Origin: Nitrospira sp.
Lineage (GTDB): Bacteria; Nitrospirota; Nitrospiria; Nitrospirales; Nitrospiraceae
Length of the DNA stretch: 64,000 nt
Direction of reading: 5' to 3'
Assembly (NCBI GenBank): GCA_029194535.1
Contig: JARFXR010000001.1
Coordinates: 620,001 to 684,000, forward strand
Both the position numbers and the translations under genes were made by a program. Under the pieces are notes generated by a model that made no database searches, was not told where the DNA came from, and worked only from the letters and a program-made list of their open reading frames with translations. Below are positions 43,493-53,397 of this stretch, in pieces; positions within the stretch are counted from its first letter, which is position 1; each line of letters opens with the position of its first letter.

Positions 43493-44998
43493 TCACCTCT
43501 CGGTGATTCTGAGCAACGGCATCAAGGCACTGATGTCTTTGAGCTGCTCCAGCGCCCAGACCGATCGCATCACCTTCCTCATGCGGACCTGATCCAATTT
43601 CCCGCCGGCCAGTAAGCGAAACTTCTCCTCGACATGGCGGTCGGACATCGGGTTCTTGGGATGGCCGAGGGGATAGTCCGCCTCGTGGAGATAGACCGTT
43701 CCCGCTTTCGTCCGAACCGTGATGCGCGTCGGCATGGCCTGCGGATAGCGGCCGACGAAGTCAGGCTGCGGAACGACGCGCACCTTTTGTATCAACTCGC
43801 GCAGCGCCGGGTCGGTGAGGCGCGCATTGTCGAAGGAGCGCAGCGTGATCCTGCCGTCCAGGAGCGCCGCCGCCACACAGTACGGAAAGCTGTGGTCGGC
43901 GGTTTCTCTCGTGCGAGGGCGCCACTTTTCCGGATCGCGCCCGATGATTTCGATCGCGACGTCATAGCTGGCGATTTCGATGTCGGTGATGGAGGCCGGC
44001 GCGTCGTCGCCCTCTGCTTTGAGCAGATCCTCCCGGATGGCCAGCGCGGCCTCCACCGCCGTCTGTGCGTGATATTCCACCGGATAGTGTTTGATGTAAG
44101 TGTCCAGGATCTTGAACGAAGGGGACTGGTTCCAGGGGCCTGACCCCCTTCCCCCGGGGTCTGTCCCCGTCGTAGAGGGACAGGCACCGGCCTCCAGCCG
44201 GAGCCAGCCCCTGGGTGCCTGTTCCCGCTCCCCCGCGAATCGGAAGAGATCCAACGGCCCCGAGACCAGTTTCATGAAGCCCTTCTCCCCTTCGAAGATC
44301 GGGGAGGGCCCCGTCATGCCGCGTTGCGCCAGCGTCGCGGCAAATACCCCGTTGCGTGCCGCGTTGGAAAAGGCGCAGGCCTTCCACATCGAGATATCGC
44401 CGACTCGCGTCTGGCGCAACGCGATATTCGCCACGCCCGCAAGGTTGACGGCCTGCTGAGTCTGCGCGACGGAGAGGTTCATCACCTTCGCCGCCCCGAG
44501 GGCCGATGTGAAAGGACCGTAGGTGACGTGGTCCCAACCACGCGGTCGCAGCGCCGCGGCATCGCAGAGGCGGCATTGCACTTCATAGGCGATCGCGACG
44601 GCCTGAATCACGGACTTCCCCGACGCACGGGACGCCTCGCCGGCCGCAAGGATGGCCGCAAGGTTGTCCGAAGGGTGCGCCGGTTCCTGGGCGAGGTACG
44701 TATCGTTGAAATCGAGATACCGGACCAGCGCGCCGTTGGCGAAGGCCGCGAGATCGGGCAGCGTCTTATGATGCGTGCCCCAGAGCGTCGCGCCGCCGGC
44801 GACTCTGACGGATTCTGCAATGCGACGCGCAATCCGGCAGGGCGGTGCATTCCAGGCTCCCAGCGCGCAGCCGAGGCTGTCCAAAATCCGCCGCTTCACC
44901 TCGTGCACGACGGCCTCGGGCAGGTCTTCGTATCGGAGATTGCGGCTATATCGGGCGAGACGGTTCGCGAGCATCGGCTCTCCCGTCGATAAAGTCAT
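43493..44998 (-). CDS. prpD: 2-Methylcitrate dehydratase with an internal palindromic-repeat insertion
   Basis: This MmgE/PrpD-family protein (501 aa) dehydrates 2-methylcitrate. Family blocks are LDFNDTYLAQEPAHPSDNLA, AIAYEVQCRLCDAAALRPRG and YIKHYPVEYHAQTAVEAAL. Between the FRFAG block and FKILDTYIKHYP it carries about 38 extra residues (near 255-292), rich in Gly, Pro and Arg and encoded by a cluster of palindromic words. The frame is kept. I start at the ATG at 44998; TTG at 45010 is less likely. Whether the enzyme is active with the insertion is unknown. Confidence 0.88.
   Translation of the reverse strand: MTLSTGEPMLANRLARYSRNLRYEDLPEAVVHEVKRRILDSLGCALGAWNAPPCRIARRIAESVRVAGGATLWGTHHKTLPDLAAFANGALVRYLDFNDTYLAQEPAHPSDNLAAILAAGEASRASGKSVIQAVAIAYEVQCRLCDAAALRPRGWDHVTYGPFTSALGAAKVMNLSVAQTQQAVNLAGVANIALRQTRVGDISMWKACAFSNAARNGVFAATLAQRGMTGPSPIFEGEKGFMKLVSGPLDLFRFAGEREQAPRGWLRLEAGACPSTTGTDPGGRGSGPWNQSPSFKILDTYIKHYPVEYHAQTAVEAALAIREDLLKAEGDDAPASITDIEIASYDVAIEIIGRDPEKWRPRTRETADHSFPYCVAAALLDGRITLRSFDNARLTDPALRELIQKVRVVPQPDFVGRYPQAMPTRITVRTKAGTVYLHEADYPLGHPKNPMSDRHVEEKFRLLAGGKLDQVRMRKVMRSVWALEQLKDISALMPLLRITER
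44121..44235. repeat. REP-like palindromic cluster inserted in prpD
   Basis: Successive palindromic words occur: GGGGCCTGACCCC (44135-44147) and GGGGTCTGTCCCC (44156-44168). They are followed by GGGACAGGCACC (44177-44188) facing GGTGCCTGTTCCC (44214-44226), with an inner CTCC-AGCC-GGAG hairpin. This vocabulary is known from REP-type repeats of many bacteria. No other copy was noticed in the window. Confidence 0.7.
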
Positions 44999-45011
44999 GT
45001 CATGCCTCAAT

Positions 45012-45102
45012 CGTCACTCGTCAATCATGGGAATGAAGAAATAGCCTTCGGCAATCTGTGCTGTCCCCGTTTTCGTTTTCGATTCATGGTTGACGAATTA
45101 CG
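45012..45102. repeat. Word palindrome at the enoyl-CoA hydratase-prpD junction
   Basis: CGTCACTCGTCAATCATG (45012-45029) faces CATGGTTGACGAATTACG (45085-45102), about 14 of 18 positions complementary. The right arm contains the stop codon of the upstream gene (45098-45100), and the left arm lies just before the prpD start region. Confidence 0.6.
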
Positions 45103-45883
45103 TCTCTCGCAAGCCCGCAAACTTGGGTTGCCGCTTTTCGAGAAATGCCTGCACGGCTTCCTTCTTGTCGTCAGTGGCGCACAACCGGCCGAACAATTCG
45201 GCCTCCCTGGCCAGCCCTTCGGACAGGGGGATGTCGAGCCCTCCGCTGGTCGCGTGCAGCGCCGCTTCGATCGCGGGTTTGCCCCGCTCTGAAATGAGAG
45301 TCGCGATCGCTTCAGCCTGGGGCATCAACTCGTGCCGCGGCACGACTCGGTTGACAAGCCCGATTCGCTGCGCCTCCTCCGCAGGCATACTCTCGCCCGT
45401 CAAGATCATCTCCGCCGCTCGTGCCGCTCCGACGACTCTCGGCAGTCGCTGAGTCCCGCCGAAACCGGGAATGAGGCCCAGCTTGACTTCCGGCAACCCC
45501 ATCATGGCTCCGCTGACGGCCATCCGAATGTGACAAGCCAAGGCGAGTTCCAGCCCTCCGCCGACGCAGGTGCCGTTGATGGCCGCAAGAATCGGCTTTC
45601 CCGATCGCTCGACTCGGTTGAGTACCGCCTGGCCGCGCACGGCAAATTCGGCGCCGCCATGCACGGTGTTGAGATGAGCCAGCTCGTTGATATCGGCCCC
45701 GGCACAGAAAAATGGCCCTGTACCGGTTACGATCACGACCCGGACGAACTCGTCCTCCTCCACTTCGTTCAGGACCTGCTCCATCTCTTTGAGCACGGAC
45801 AGACTGAGCACGTTGGCCGGAGGATTATGGAGGGTGACTCGCGCGATGTGATGAGAGATGGTCAATAATAATTGTTGAGGCAT
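45098..45883 (-). CDS. Enoyl-CoA hydratase/isomerase
   Basis: The 261-aa crotonase-fold protein has the oxyanion-hole blocks FCAGADINELAHL and NGTCVGGGLELALACH, and the GGTQRLPRVVG helix. It hydrates 2-enoyl-CoA in acyl chain or branched-chain oxidation. I start at the ATG at 45883 with GGGAGG 5 nt upstream. It stands between the meaB region and prpD. Substrate unknown; it is one of two crotonases in the cluster. Confidence 0.9.
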   Translation of the reverse strand: MPQQLLLTISHHIARVTLHNPPANVLSLSVLKEMEQVLNEVEEDEFVRVVIVTGTGPFFCAGADINELAHLNTVHGGAEFAVRGQAVLNRVERSGKPILAAINGTCVGGGLELALACHIRMAVSGAMMGLPEVKLGLIPGFGGTQRLPRVVGAARAAEMILTGESMPAEEAQRIGLVNRVVPRHELMPQAEAIATLISERGKPAIEAALHATSGGLDIPLSEGLAREAELFGRLCATDDKKEAVQAFLEKRQPKFAGLRET

Positions 45884-45925
45884 AGCAGCCTCCCCTTGTT
45901 GCGTCCCGGGAATTCTTGCCCTCAG

Positions 45926-46006
45926 CCGTTCGCCCTGAGCTTGTCGAAGGGCGCGCGCTTTCGAGGGGTTTCGTTCATACGGTTCGACTGGGCTCACCGC
46001 GAACGG
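45926..46006. repeat. Inverted pair of TTCGAC..CTCA..GAACGG-type repeats at the meaB 3' end
   Basis: CCGTTCGCCCTGAGC continuing to TTGTCGAAGGGC (45926-45952) faces GGTTCGACTGGGCTCACC continuing to GCGAACGG (45981-46006). This is the widespread GAGC/TCGAA repeat type found in many bacterial genomes. The second arm encodes the last ten residues of MeaB. Confidence 0.75.
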
Positions 46007-46808
46007 ATGTCTGCTCCGCCCCACGACCCTCGCGCGCCGACGGACTTTGGAGATCGTGAAATCGCTCATGCTCGGTAATCGCCGCGACGAGTTCCGGAAT
46101 CCCTTCGCCTGTCGTGGCGACGGTTCGGAGCACGGTTGGACGGCAGTCCCGAAGGTCACGCAAGGTCGCGTCCGCGCCGGGAAGGTCCCCTTTGTTGACC
46201 ACGACGATGTGAGCCACTTCCAACAATCCGGCTTTCATAGCCTGGACCTCGTCACCCAGGCCGGGCGCCACGACTGCGACCACGGTATGGGCGACGTCCA
46301 TGATCTCCACTTCGCCCTGACCCACCCCGATAGTTTCGATCAGAATGACCTCATAGCCGGCTGCTTCCAGCACGAGGGCAGCCTCGTGGGTCGCCGGGGC
46401 GAGTCCTCCGTGGTGTCCGCGAGTGGCCATGCTCCTGATGTACACCCCGCGATCGAGCGCATGGTTCCCCATCCTGATGCGATCGCCGAGCAAGGCGCCG
46501 CCGGTGACGGTGCTGCTGGTATCGACGGCCAGCACTCCGACTGTCTTGCCCAAACGCCTGTAGGCTGCCACGAGTTGAGTCACCACCGTGCTCTTACCTG
46601 CTCCAGGATAGCCGGTAATGCCGATTACGTTGCCATGGCGCGAGTCTGAATCAAGCAGGCGAAGGACTGCAGCGCCGGCTTGGTCTCGACTCTCCAACAG
46701 CGTAATCAGCCGAGCGACGCACCGGGCGTTTCCGGCTTTGACCTCTCCAGCCAAGGTCACGACGTCAGCGATCTTCCGTCCGGATAGACGCAGGTCTGAG
46801 GCAGTCAT
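45975..46808 (-). CDS. meaB: MeaB-like methylmalonyl-CoA mutase chaperone GTPase, C-terminally shortened
   Basis: This G3E-family GTPase protects and reactivates methylmalonyl-CoA mutase. Motifs are GYPGAGKS (residues 66-73), VDTSSTVTGGALLGDRIRM, IETIGVGQGE, the base-recognition NKGD and TVATTGEGI. At 277 aa it is ~50 residues shorter than usual: the C-terminal dimerisation arm is missing. The last residues (SVRGEPSRTV) are translated from an interspersed repeat. The gene overlaps the HMG-CoA lyase gene by 4 bp. Activity after truncation is uncertain. Confidence 0.88.
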   Translation of the reverse strand: MTASDLRLSGRKIADVVTLAGEVKAGNARCVARLITLLESRDQAGAAVLRLLDSDSRHGNVIGITGYPGAGKSTVVTQLVAAYRRLGKTVGVLAVDTSSTVTGGALLGDRIRMGNHALDRGVYIRSMATRGHHGGLAPATHEAALVLEAAGYEVILIETIGVGQGEVEIMDVAHTVVAVVAPGLGDEVQAMKAGLLEVAHIVVVNKGDLPGADATLRDLRDCRPTVLRTVATTGEGIPELVAAITEHERFHDLQSPSAREGRGAEQTSVRGEPSRTV

Positions 46809-47749
46809 GTCACCGACTCATACGAGGTTCGGTCGGCTTGGATGCGCGACAATCGAGAAGCGAGCGGACGGTTCAGCGCCCTTGCGACCTGTCCGGCTGC
46901 CGCGATCACCCTCTGCTCGTCTACCACAAGGGCGGCTCCGGAGGCCTTCAAGGCATAGACCACGTCTTCCGTCGCCACGTTGCCGGATGCTCCCGGCGCA
47001 TAGGGGCAGCCGCCCAGCCCGCCGGCGGCCGTATCAAAGGCTTCGATCCCATAGTCCATCCAGGCGGCCAGGACATTGGCCACGGCCATGCCGTAGGTGT
47101 CATGGAAGTGCAGCGAGAGCCGGCTTCGCTCAATGTGCGGCATTGTTTTATCCAACAGCCTACGCACATCGTTCGGAGCAGCCTTTCCGATCGTGTCTCC
47201 AAGAGAAATTTCATCGACTCCGATGTGCAGCAGGCGTTGCATGACCTCGGCCACGCGGTCAGGATCAATGGCCCCTTCAAAGGGGCAGTGGGTCACGGTG
47301 GAGATGTAGCCGCGCACGGTCATGCCGTCCCGTTTGGCATGGGCCACCACCGGCGCGAACCGGTCGATCGATTCCAGGACCCCGCACCTGATGTTGCGTC
47401 GAGCAAACGTCTCCGAGGCTGCGGTGAAGACCGCGATCTTTTCCATCGCTGCGGCCCTCGCCCGCTCCAATCCCTTCTCGTTGGGCACCAAGGCGGAATA
47501 GGTGACACCGGGGTGGCGTTCCATCTTGCGAGCCACCTCATCTGAATCGGCCAGCTGCGGGATCGCCTGGGGGGACACGAAAGAGCCGATCTCAATTTCC
47601 GCCACGCCTGTTCGAGACAGAGCGTTCACAAACGACACCTTGTCCATGGACGAGACGATGGCCGGTTCATGTTGGAGTCCGTCTCGCGGACCGACTTCGA
47701 TAATGCGGATCGGCCGCGAGGCTGTACTACGCCTGCTGTTTAACAACAT
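46805..47749 (-). CDS. Hydroxymethylglutaryl-CoA lyase
   Basis: The 314-aa DRE-TIM enzyme cleaves HMG-CoA to acetoacetate and acetyl-CoA, the last step of leucine breakdown. Signatures are EVGPRDGLQHE, the metal-binding HFHDTYGMA and GGLGGCPYAPGASGNVATED with the conserved cysteine. The ATG at 47749 lies within the end of the preceding hydratase gene (23-bp overlap). A longer frame upstream is ruled out by that gene. Confidence 0.93.
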   Translation of the reverse strand: MLLNSRRSTASRPIRIIEVGPRDGLQHEPAIVSSMDKVSFVNALSRTGVAEIEIGSFVSPQAIPQLADSDEVARKMERHPGVTYSALVPNEKGLERARAAAMEKIAVFTAASETFARRNIRCGVLESIDRFAPVVAHAKRDGMTVRGYISTVTHCPFEGAIDPDRVAEVMQRLLHIGVDEISLGDTIGKAAPNDVRRLLDKTMPHIERSRLSLHFHDTYGMAVANVLAAWMDYGIEAFDTAAGGLGGCPYAPGASGNVATEDVVYALKASGAALVVDEQRVIAAAGQVARALNRPLASRLSRIQADRTSYESVT

Positions 47750-48560
47750 CGTGCGATTTTCCTTGCTCGCTTGGCATCGCCGTCCAGACGGGAGGGCGTC
47801 GTTCAAGAAAAGCCCGGAGTCCTTCTTGCGCCTCGGCCGAGAGACGGGCATGTGCGTTGGCATCCACACAAGCGCTCCATCGCTCATCGTCGGAAAGGGC
47901 GAGCAGTCTGCGGAGCAACACTTTTGTGTCCCTGGCCGCTTGCGGCGCGAGACGCAGGACCATCTGAATCAACTCATCGACGCGAGCATCGAGATGAGTC
48001 CTCTCGACGACATCGTGAACGAGGTTGCTCTGTTTGGCGGCCGATGCAGAGAATGATTCACCGGTCAGACAGAATCGTCGCAGGAACGATTCGCCGGTCT
48101 TCCGGAGGAGAAAAGGAGCAATCACCGCCGGCACCATCCCCAAACGGACCTCGCTCAAGGCGAAGGTCGCATCCTCGACCGCCACGGCGATATCGCAAGC
48201 TGCGACCATGCCGACTCCGCCTCCGAAGGCCGGGCCCTGGATACGCGCGATCACGGGACAGGGACATTCGTCGATGGCACGGAACATCGTCATCAGCCGC
48301 TCCGCATCTTGTTGCGCCTCCGAAGCGGACAGAGTCCCATCCGATCTCATCCAATCGAGATCTGCCCCGGCGCAAAACGCGGCTCCGGCTCCCGCCAGCA
48401 CGATCGCACGGACCGAGGGGTCTCGACCTACCTCGGCGAAGGCCCGGCACAGTTCTTCGACCATACCGGCGTCGAACGCGTTCCGCTTGTGAGGACGGTT
48501 CAGCGCCACGCGGGCCACACCGCCGTTTGATTCAATCAGGATGGCGACGGGGTTCTTCAT
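47727..48560 (-). CDS. Methylglutaconyl-CoA hydratase-like enoyl-CoA hydratase
   Basis: The 277-aa crotonase-fold protein has FCAGADLDWMRSDG and GPAFGGGVGMVAACDIAVA, close to the LiuC/AUH pattern that hydrates 3-methylglutaconyl-CoA. It lies between the carboxyltransferase and HMG-CoA lyase genes, in the order of the leucine pathway. The C-terminus includes RPPVWTAM. It starts 7 bp after the carboxyltransferase stop. Substrate assigned mainly by context. Confidence 0.85.
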   Translation of the reverse strand: MKNPVAILIESNGGVARVALNRPHKRNAFDAGMVEELCRAFAEVGRDPSVRAIVLAGAGAAFCAGADLDWMRSDGTLSASEAQQDAERLMTMFRAIDECPCPVIARIQGPAFGGGVGMVAACDIAVAVEDATFALSEVRLGMVPAVIAPFLLRKTGESFLRRFCLTGESFSASAAKQSNLVHDVVERTHLDARVDELIQMVLRLAPQAARDTKVLLRRLLALSDDERWSACVDANAHARLSAEAQEGLRAFLERRPPVWTAMPSEQGKSHDVVKQQA

Positions 48561-48567
48561 GCGCTCC

Positions 48568-50172
48568 TCACATGCGAAACACCGGCGGGTGCGACGGACG
48601 GATCGGCGCAGTCATGCCGATATCCAAACAGAGGCCGAGGATGCGGCGCGTGTCTAAGGGATCGATGACCCCGTCATCCCAGAGGCGGGCGGTACTGAAA
48701 TAGGGACTGCCTTCCCGTTCATACTGGGACAAGATCGACTCGCTCATCTTCCGCTGCTCGTCCTCGGAAAGCATGAGCTTCTCTCGCTCCCGTTGCTGCC
48801 GCTTGACGGTTGCCAGCACATTGGCGGCCTGCTGCGCCCCCATCACCGAGGTCCGCGCGTTGGGCCAGAGGAAGAGGAATCGCGGCCCATAGGCGCGGCC
48901 GCACATCGCGTAATTGCCGGCACCGTGGGAGGCGCCGATGATGACGGTGAACTTCGGCACGTCGGCGGTCGCCACCGCCTGTACCATCTTGGCGCCGTCC
49001 TTGATGATCCCGCGGGCTTCGTAGTCTTTGCCGACCATGAACCCTGCAATGTTCTGTAGAAAGATGAGCGGGATGCGTCGCTGGGAGCAAAGCTGGACGA
49101 AGTGCGCGCCCTTCAAGGCGGCTTCCGACAGCAGCACGCCGTTATTGGCGACGATGCCGACCTGATGTCCCGTCCAGCGGGCGAATCCGCACGTCAGTGT
49201 TTGGCCGTAGCGCGCCTTGAACTCGTGAAATCTGCTTCCGTCCACCAGCCGGGCGATCACCTCGTGGGCCTCAGCCGTCCTCCGAGGATTGCTTGGGATG
49301 AGTCCATAGAGGTCACTGGCCTGGTAGAGCGGTTCTTCGCTCTCACCGTCACGCCGTCTGGCCGGCCGTCGAGGCAACGTGGCGACGATCGACCGGCAGA
49401 TCTCCAGCGCATCCTGGTCGTTTTCGGCCAGATGGTCGCTCACGCCGGACAGTCTCGTATGTAGATCGGCCCCGCCGAGTTCTTCAGGGGTGACCTCCTC
49501 GCCGGTGGCAGCCTTTACCAGAGGCGGGCCTCCCAAATAAATGGTGCCGGTTCCCTTGACAATGACATTCTCGTCGCACATCGCCGGCATGTAGGCGCCG
49601 CCCGCGGTACACATGCCCATGACCACGGCGATCTGTGGAATGCCCAGTGCGGACATCCGCGCCTGATTGTAGAAGATCCGTCCGAAATGATCCTTGTCCG
49701 CAAAGACCTCGGCCTGCATGGGCAGGAAGACTCCTCCGGAGTCGGCCAGATAGATCGCGGGCAGCCGGTTCTCCAGGGCGACCTCCTGAGCCCGCAGATG
49801 TTTCTTGATCGTCATCGGGAAATAGGTGCCGCCCTTGACCGTGGCGTCATTGGCGGCGATGACGCAGGGTCGTCCCGCCACGAAGCCGATGCCGCTGATC
49901 AGGCCGGCGGCTGGAACCTGCTCGTCGTACATCCCGCAGGCGGCGAGGGGGCTCAGTTCGAGCCACGGGGAATCCGGATCCAGCAACGCCGCGACCCGCT
50001 CGCGAACCGTCAGCTTGCCACGTTGTTTGTGGAGGGCGACGGCATCGGCCGGACCACCGGCCCTGGCGAGGGTGAGATGTTTATCGAGATCGGCTCTCAG
50101 GCCTTCATAGTGGGCCACATTCGACGAGAATTCTTCGGATGTCGTGACGAGCGAGGTCTTGATGATACGCAT
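48568..50172 (-). CDS. Acyl-CoA carboxylase carboxyltransferase (methylcrotonyl-CoA type)
   Basis: This 534-aa biotin-dependent carboxyltransferase subunit has oxyanion blocks [25 protein letters not shown] and [18 protein letters not shown]. The sequence and the LiuC and HMG-CoA lyase neighbours favour methylcrotonyl-CoA carboxylase; propionyl-CoA carboxylase is the alternative. The biotin carboxylase/carrier subunit is not in this window, so it must come from elsewhere. The start is the ATG at 50172. Confidence 0.88.
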   Translation of the reverse strand: MRIIKTSLVTTSEEFSSNVAHYEGLRADLDKHLTLARAGGPADAVALHKQRGKLTVRERVAALLDPDSPWLELSPLAACGMYDEQVPAAGLISGIGFVAGRPCVIAANDATVKGGTYFPMTIKKHLRAQEVALENRLPAIYLADSGGVFLPMQAEVFADKDHFGRIFYNQARMSALGIPQIAVVMGMCTAGGAYMPAMCDENVIVKGTGTIYLGGPPLVKAATGEEVTPEELGGADLHTRLSGVSDHLAENDQDALEICRSIVATLPRRPARRRDGESEEPLYQASDLYGLIPSNPRRTAEAHEVIARLVDGSRFHEFKARYGQTLTCGFARWTGHQVGIVANNGVLLSEAALKGAHFVQLCSQRRIPLIFLQNIAGFMVGKDYEARGIIKDGAKMVQAVATADVPKFTVIIGASHGAGNYAMCGRAYGPRFLFLWPNARTSVMGAQQAANVLATVKRQQREREKLMLSEDEQRKMSESILSQYEREGSPYFSTARLWDDGVIDPLDTRRILGLCLDIGMTAPIRPSHPPVFRM

Positions 50173-50178
50173 GACTGG

Positions 50179-50586
50179 TCAACCCTTCGCGTTGAGCCTC
50201 TCCACGAAGTCCACGATTTCATGCATGGAGGCTCCCGGTCTGAACAGGGCCTTGACGCCGGCCGCTTTGAGAGCGGGAAGGTCGTCGTCGGGAATGATGC
50301 CGCCGCCGAACAAGGCGATGTCGTCGGCGCCCTGGTCTTTGAGCAGCTCCAACACACGCCGGAAGAGCGTATTGTGCGCCCCCGAGAGGATGCTCAGGCC
50401 GATCGCATCGACATCTTCCTGAATCGCTGCGCCGACGATCTGCTCCGGCGTCTGATGAAGGCCGGTATAGATGACTTCCATTCCGGCATCACGCAAGGCC
50501 CGCGCGATCAACTTCACTCCCCGGTCATGGCCGTCGAGACCGACTTTCCCGATCAAGACGCGAAGGGGTTGTGTCGTCACTGCCAT
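50179..50586 (-). CDS. Cobalamin-binding subunit of methylmalonyl-CoA mutase
   Basis: The 135-aa B12-binding domain has the D-x-H-x-x-G motif (GLDGHDRG, the lower axial histidine), the SILSGAH segment and the GGG of [10 protein letters not shown]. It pairs with the large subunit at 51753-53348 to isomerise methylmalonyl-CoA to succinyl-CoA. The two subunits are separated by an unrelated hydrolase gene. It overlaps that gene by 10 bp. Confidence 0.93.
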   Translation of the reverse strand: MAVTTQPLRVLIGKVGLDGHDRGVKLIARALRDAGMEVIYTGLHQTPEQIVGAAIQEDVDAIGLSILSGAHNTLFRRVLELLKDQGADDIALFGGGIIPDDDLPALKAAGVKALFRPGASMHEIVDFVERLNAKG

Positions 50587-51422
50587 GCCTTCACCTCCTG
50601 GAGGAAGTACTTGCCCTCTGGATCCTTTTTGACATGACCGGCCTGGATCCTCGGATCATGTTCGAACAACAACAGCCAGTGCTCGTCAAACGCCCGATCC
50701 AAGACCCAACGTTTTGTCTCCAGCGTCTGGATCGGGAACAGATCGTAGCCCATGATGTACGGCAGGGGGAGGTGCGACACGGTCGGAATCAGATCGCCGA
50801 GGAACAAGGCGGTCTGTCCCTTCGATTCAATCTTGACGGCCTGGTGGCAGCGGGTATGACCGGCGGTGACGACGGCGGTGATGCCGGGAAGCAGCTCCGT
50901 GTCGCCATGTAGAAATTCCCACCGATTCATGTGGGCGATCGGGGTGAAGTTGTCGCGCCGGTAACTGGCCTTGGTCCGTTCATTGGCTCGTGCGGCATCT
51001 TCAAACTCGCCCTGCTGGACGAAATATTGGGCTTTGGCGAATGCGGGGACAATGGTCCCGTTCTCGCTCATCGTGTTCCCGCCCGCGTGGTCGAAATGCA
51101 GATGGGTGTTGATCACGATATGGACGTCGTCCGGTCCCACACCCAACCGTCCCAAGGAGTCCAGCAACGTCGGTGTCCGCTCGACGGCGAACAGGCGCTG
51201 AAACTTGGCGTCCTCCTTGGAGCCCAACCCCGTGTCCACGAGGATATTTTTCCCATGGGCCCGGATCAGCAAACAGGTCAGACTCAACGAAATGCGATTC
51301 TGGTCATCGGCCTCGCAGCACTGTTGCCAGAGGACCTTCGGCACGACCCCGAACATCGCGCCGCCGTCCAGCCGGAACCGGCCGTCGCTCACCGGGTATA
51401 TTTCAAACGCGCCGAGCTTCAT
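50577..51422 (-). CDS. Metallo-beta-lactamase-fold hydrolase
   Basis: The 281-aa protein has the HxHxDH motif ([11 protein letters not shown]), a downstream zinc histidine in TAGHTRCHQ and LFLGDLIP. The pattern is that of lactonases and thioesterase-like MBL enzymes. Placed between the mutase subunits, it may hydrolyse a stalled acyl-CoA or lactone, but this is a guess. The region just upstream of its ATG holds tandem GTCAATC words. Confidence 0.85.
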   Translation of the reverse strand: MKLGAFEIYPVSDGRFRLDGGAMFGVVPKVLWQQCCEADDQNRISLSLTCLLIRAHGKNILVDTGLGSKEDAKFQRLFAVERTPTLLDSLGRLGVGPDDVHIVINTHLHFDHAGGNTMSENGTIVPAFAKAQYFVQQGEFEDAARANERTKASYRRDNFTPIAHMNRWEFLHGDTELLPGITAVVTAGHTRCHQAVKIESKGQTALFLGDLIPTVSHLPLPYIMGYDLFPIQTLETKRWVLDRAFDEHWLLLFEHDPRIQAGHVKKDPEGKYFLQEVKAWQ

Positions 51423-51430
51423 AACACTCC

Positions 51431-51460
51431 GTCAATCGTCAATGGTCATTCGTCAATCGC
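51431..51460. repeat. Tandem CGTCAAT words upstream of the MBL-fold gene
   Basis: Three TCAATCG/TCAATGG-type words lie 9 bp from the start codon, using the same vocabulary as the palindrome at 45012-45102. No complementary arm is seen near the upstream gene, so this is a half element. Confidence 0.5.
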
Positions 51461-51752
51461 CATTTTCGCTTCCATCATTCATGCTGCGGATGACGATGAG
51501 CTGGGAGCGAGTCTCCCCTCTTCCGTCACCAAGGGAAGGATGGAACGCTGCGCACGCGACTTGTGCCGAAGCTCGGGGCACCGTCCATGCTGAGCGGATG
51601 CGGTCGTGCCCCACGACGGCGAGCACTGTTCGATGGTCCGTTGACGCAACGCGCCGACGGACCGAGTTGCGCAGCCGAGCCAGACGCGAAGCATAGGACG
51701 GTCGAGCCGAGGCACCTGGAGCGTGCAAGCATTCCATCCATCCATCCTCCCT
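51461..51752. other. Structured non-coding gap between mutase large-subunit and MBL genes
   Basis: This gap is conspicuous in an otherwise overlapping gene string. It contains an inverted repeat GGGGCAC / GTGCCCC (51575-51581 and 51606-51612) and GC-rich sequence open in several frames, but no credible protein. It may be another interspersed element. Confidence 0.4.
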
Positions 51753-53348
51753 TCACAACACCACCGGTTCTCTGTATACACCCAACACTTCCTTCAACGC
51801 CGCGCAAATTTCCCCCAGCGTCGCCTTCGCCTTTACCGCTTCGATGAGAGACGGCATGACGTTTTCACCGCACGAGGCGATTTCTTGCAGTTCCTCGACT
51901 GCGCCGGCCATCTTGAACGGATCGCGCGATTTGCGGAGGTCCGACAGGCGTCCGACCTGCTCCTGTTCGACTTCCGGTCCGACCCTCAGGATCGGGATCC
52001 GTTGTTCCTCCTCTTCTACATAATCGCTGACACCGACGACGATTCGTTCCGCCCGCTCTATGTCACGCTGATACTGCTGCGAGGCATCGAGAATTTCCCG
52101 TTGAGGGAACCCCTGTTCGATGGCTTTCACCATGCCGCCCATGTCGTCCAACCGTCGGAAGTAGTCGAGCGCCGCGTCCTCAAGACGATTGGTCAATGAT
52201 TCGACATAGTACGATCCCCCGAGCGGATCGACCGTGTTCGGCACTTCGCTTTCCTGGGCGATGATCTGCTGGGTACGGAGCGCGAGCTTCACCGCCGCTT
52301 CGGTCGGCAGGGCCAGAGTCTCATCCATGGAATTGGTATGGAGAGATTGCGCGCCGCCGAGCACTGCCGCCAGGGCCTGCAACGTGGTGCGCACCACGTT
52401 GTTCATGGGCTGCTGCGCAGTGAGCGAGCAGCCCGCCGTCTGTGCGTGGAAACGGAGCTGCAACGACCGCGGATCCTCGGGATGATAGCGTCGCTGCATC
52501 TCGCGCGCCCACAGCCTCCGGGCTGCGCGGAACTTGGCGACCTCCTCGAAGAGATCGTTGTGGGCATTGAAGAAGAACGAGAGTTGCGGAGCGAAGCTGT
52601 CGACGACAAGGCCGGCTTTGACCGCCGCTTCGACGTAGGTCAGCCCATCGTACAGGGTAAACGCCAGCTCCTGAGCGGCCGTCGATCCGGCCTCGCGAAT
52701 GTGATAGCCGCTGATACTGACCGGATGCCATTTGGGGACCCGTGTCGCGCAATACTCGATGGTGTTGATGATGAGGGCTAGCGAAGGTTCCGGGGGGAAC
52801 AGCCATTCCTTCTGGGCGATGTATTCCTTCAGGATGTCGTTTTGCAACGTTCCGCCCAGGCGATCGAACGGAATACCCTGTTTCTCCGCGACAGCCAGGT
52901 ACATGGCAAAGATGACGGCGGCCGGTCCGTTGATCGTCATCGAGGTGGTGACCTGGTCCAGCCGAATGCCGTCGAAGAGGCGTTCCATATCGGCCAATGA
53001 CGAGATGGCCACTCCGCAGTGTCCCACTTCGCCGTGGGCGCGCGGATCGTCGGCATCCATACCCATCAGGGTCGGCATATCGAAGGCGACGCTGAGTCCG
53101 TTCTGCCCCTGCTGGAGCAGGTATTTGAATCGGCGGTTGGTATCGGCAGCGGATCCAAAGCCGGCGAACTGCCGCATCGTCCAAAGACGGCCTCGATACA
53201 TGGTGGGATAAACTCCGCGAGTGTAGGGGAATTCGCCGGGCGAGCCGAGATCGTCCTTTGGTGACCAATCGTTCAGATCATCGTGGGAGTAGACACGGTT
53301 GACGTCCAATCCCGAGAGCGAGGCGAATCGAGGTTTGCGCTCGTGCAT
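51753..53348 (-). CDS. Methylmalonyl-CoA mutase large (catalytic) subunit
   Basis: The 531-aa TIM-barrel subunit has the acyl-CoA binding blocks [14 protein letters not shown] and [17 protein letters not shown], the catalytic [11 protein letters not shown] and RLWAREM. The B12-binding domain is a separate gene (50179-50586), as in archaeal-type and many bacterial split mutases. The product succinyl-CoA enters the TCA cycle. MeaB is encoded downstream. No epimerase gene is obvious in the cluster. Confidence 0.94.
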   Translation of the reverse strand: MHERKPRFASLSGLDVNRVYSHDDLNDWSPKDDLGSPGEFPYTRGVYPTMYRGRLWTMRQFAGFGSAADTNRRFKYLLQQGQNGLSVAFDMPTLMGMDADDPRAHGEVGHCGVAISSLADMERLFDGIRLDQVTTSMTINGPAAVIFAMYLAVAEKQGIPFDRLGGTLQNDILKEYIAQKEWLFPPEPSLALIINTIEYCATRVPKWHPVSISGYHIREAGSTAAQELAFTLYDGLTYVEAAVKAGLVVDSFAPQLSFFFNAHNDLFEEVAKFRAARRLWAREMQRRYHPEDPRSLQLRFHAQTAGCSLTAQQPMNNVVRTTLQALAAVLGGAQSLHTNSMDETLALPTEAAVKLALRTQQIIAQESEVPNTVDPLGGSYYVESLTNRLEDAALDYFRRLDDMGGMVKAIEQGFPQREILDASQQYQRDIERAERIVVGVSDYVEEEEQRIPILRVGPEVEQEQVGRLSDLRKSRDPFKMAGAVEELQEIASCGENVMPSLIEAVKAKATLGEICAALKEVLGVYREPVVL

Positions 53349-53397
53349 CGAGTCCTCCCTCCGGCTAGTTCAATCTCACGGGACGAAGGGCGAGGGA

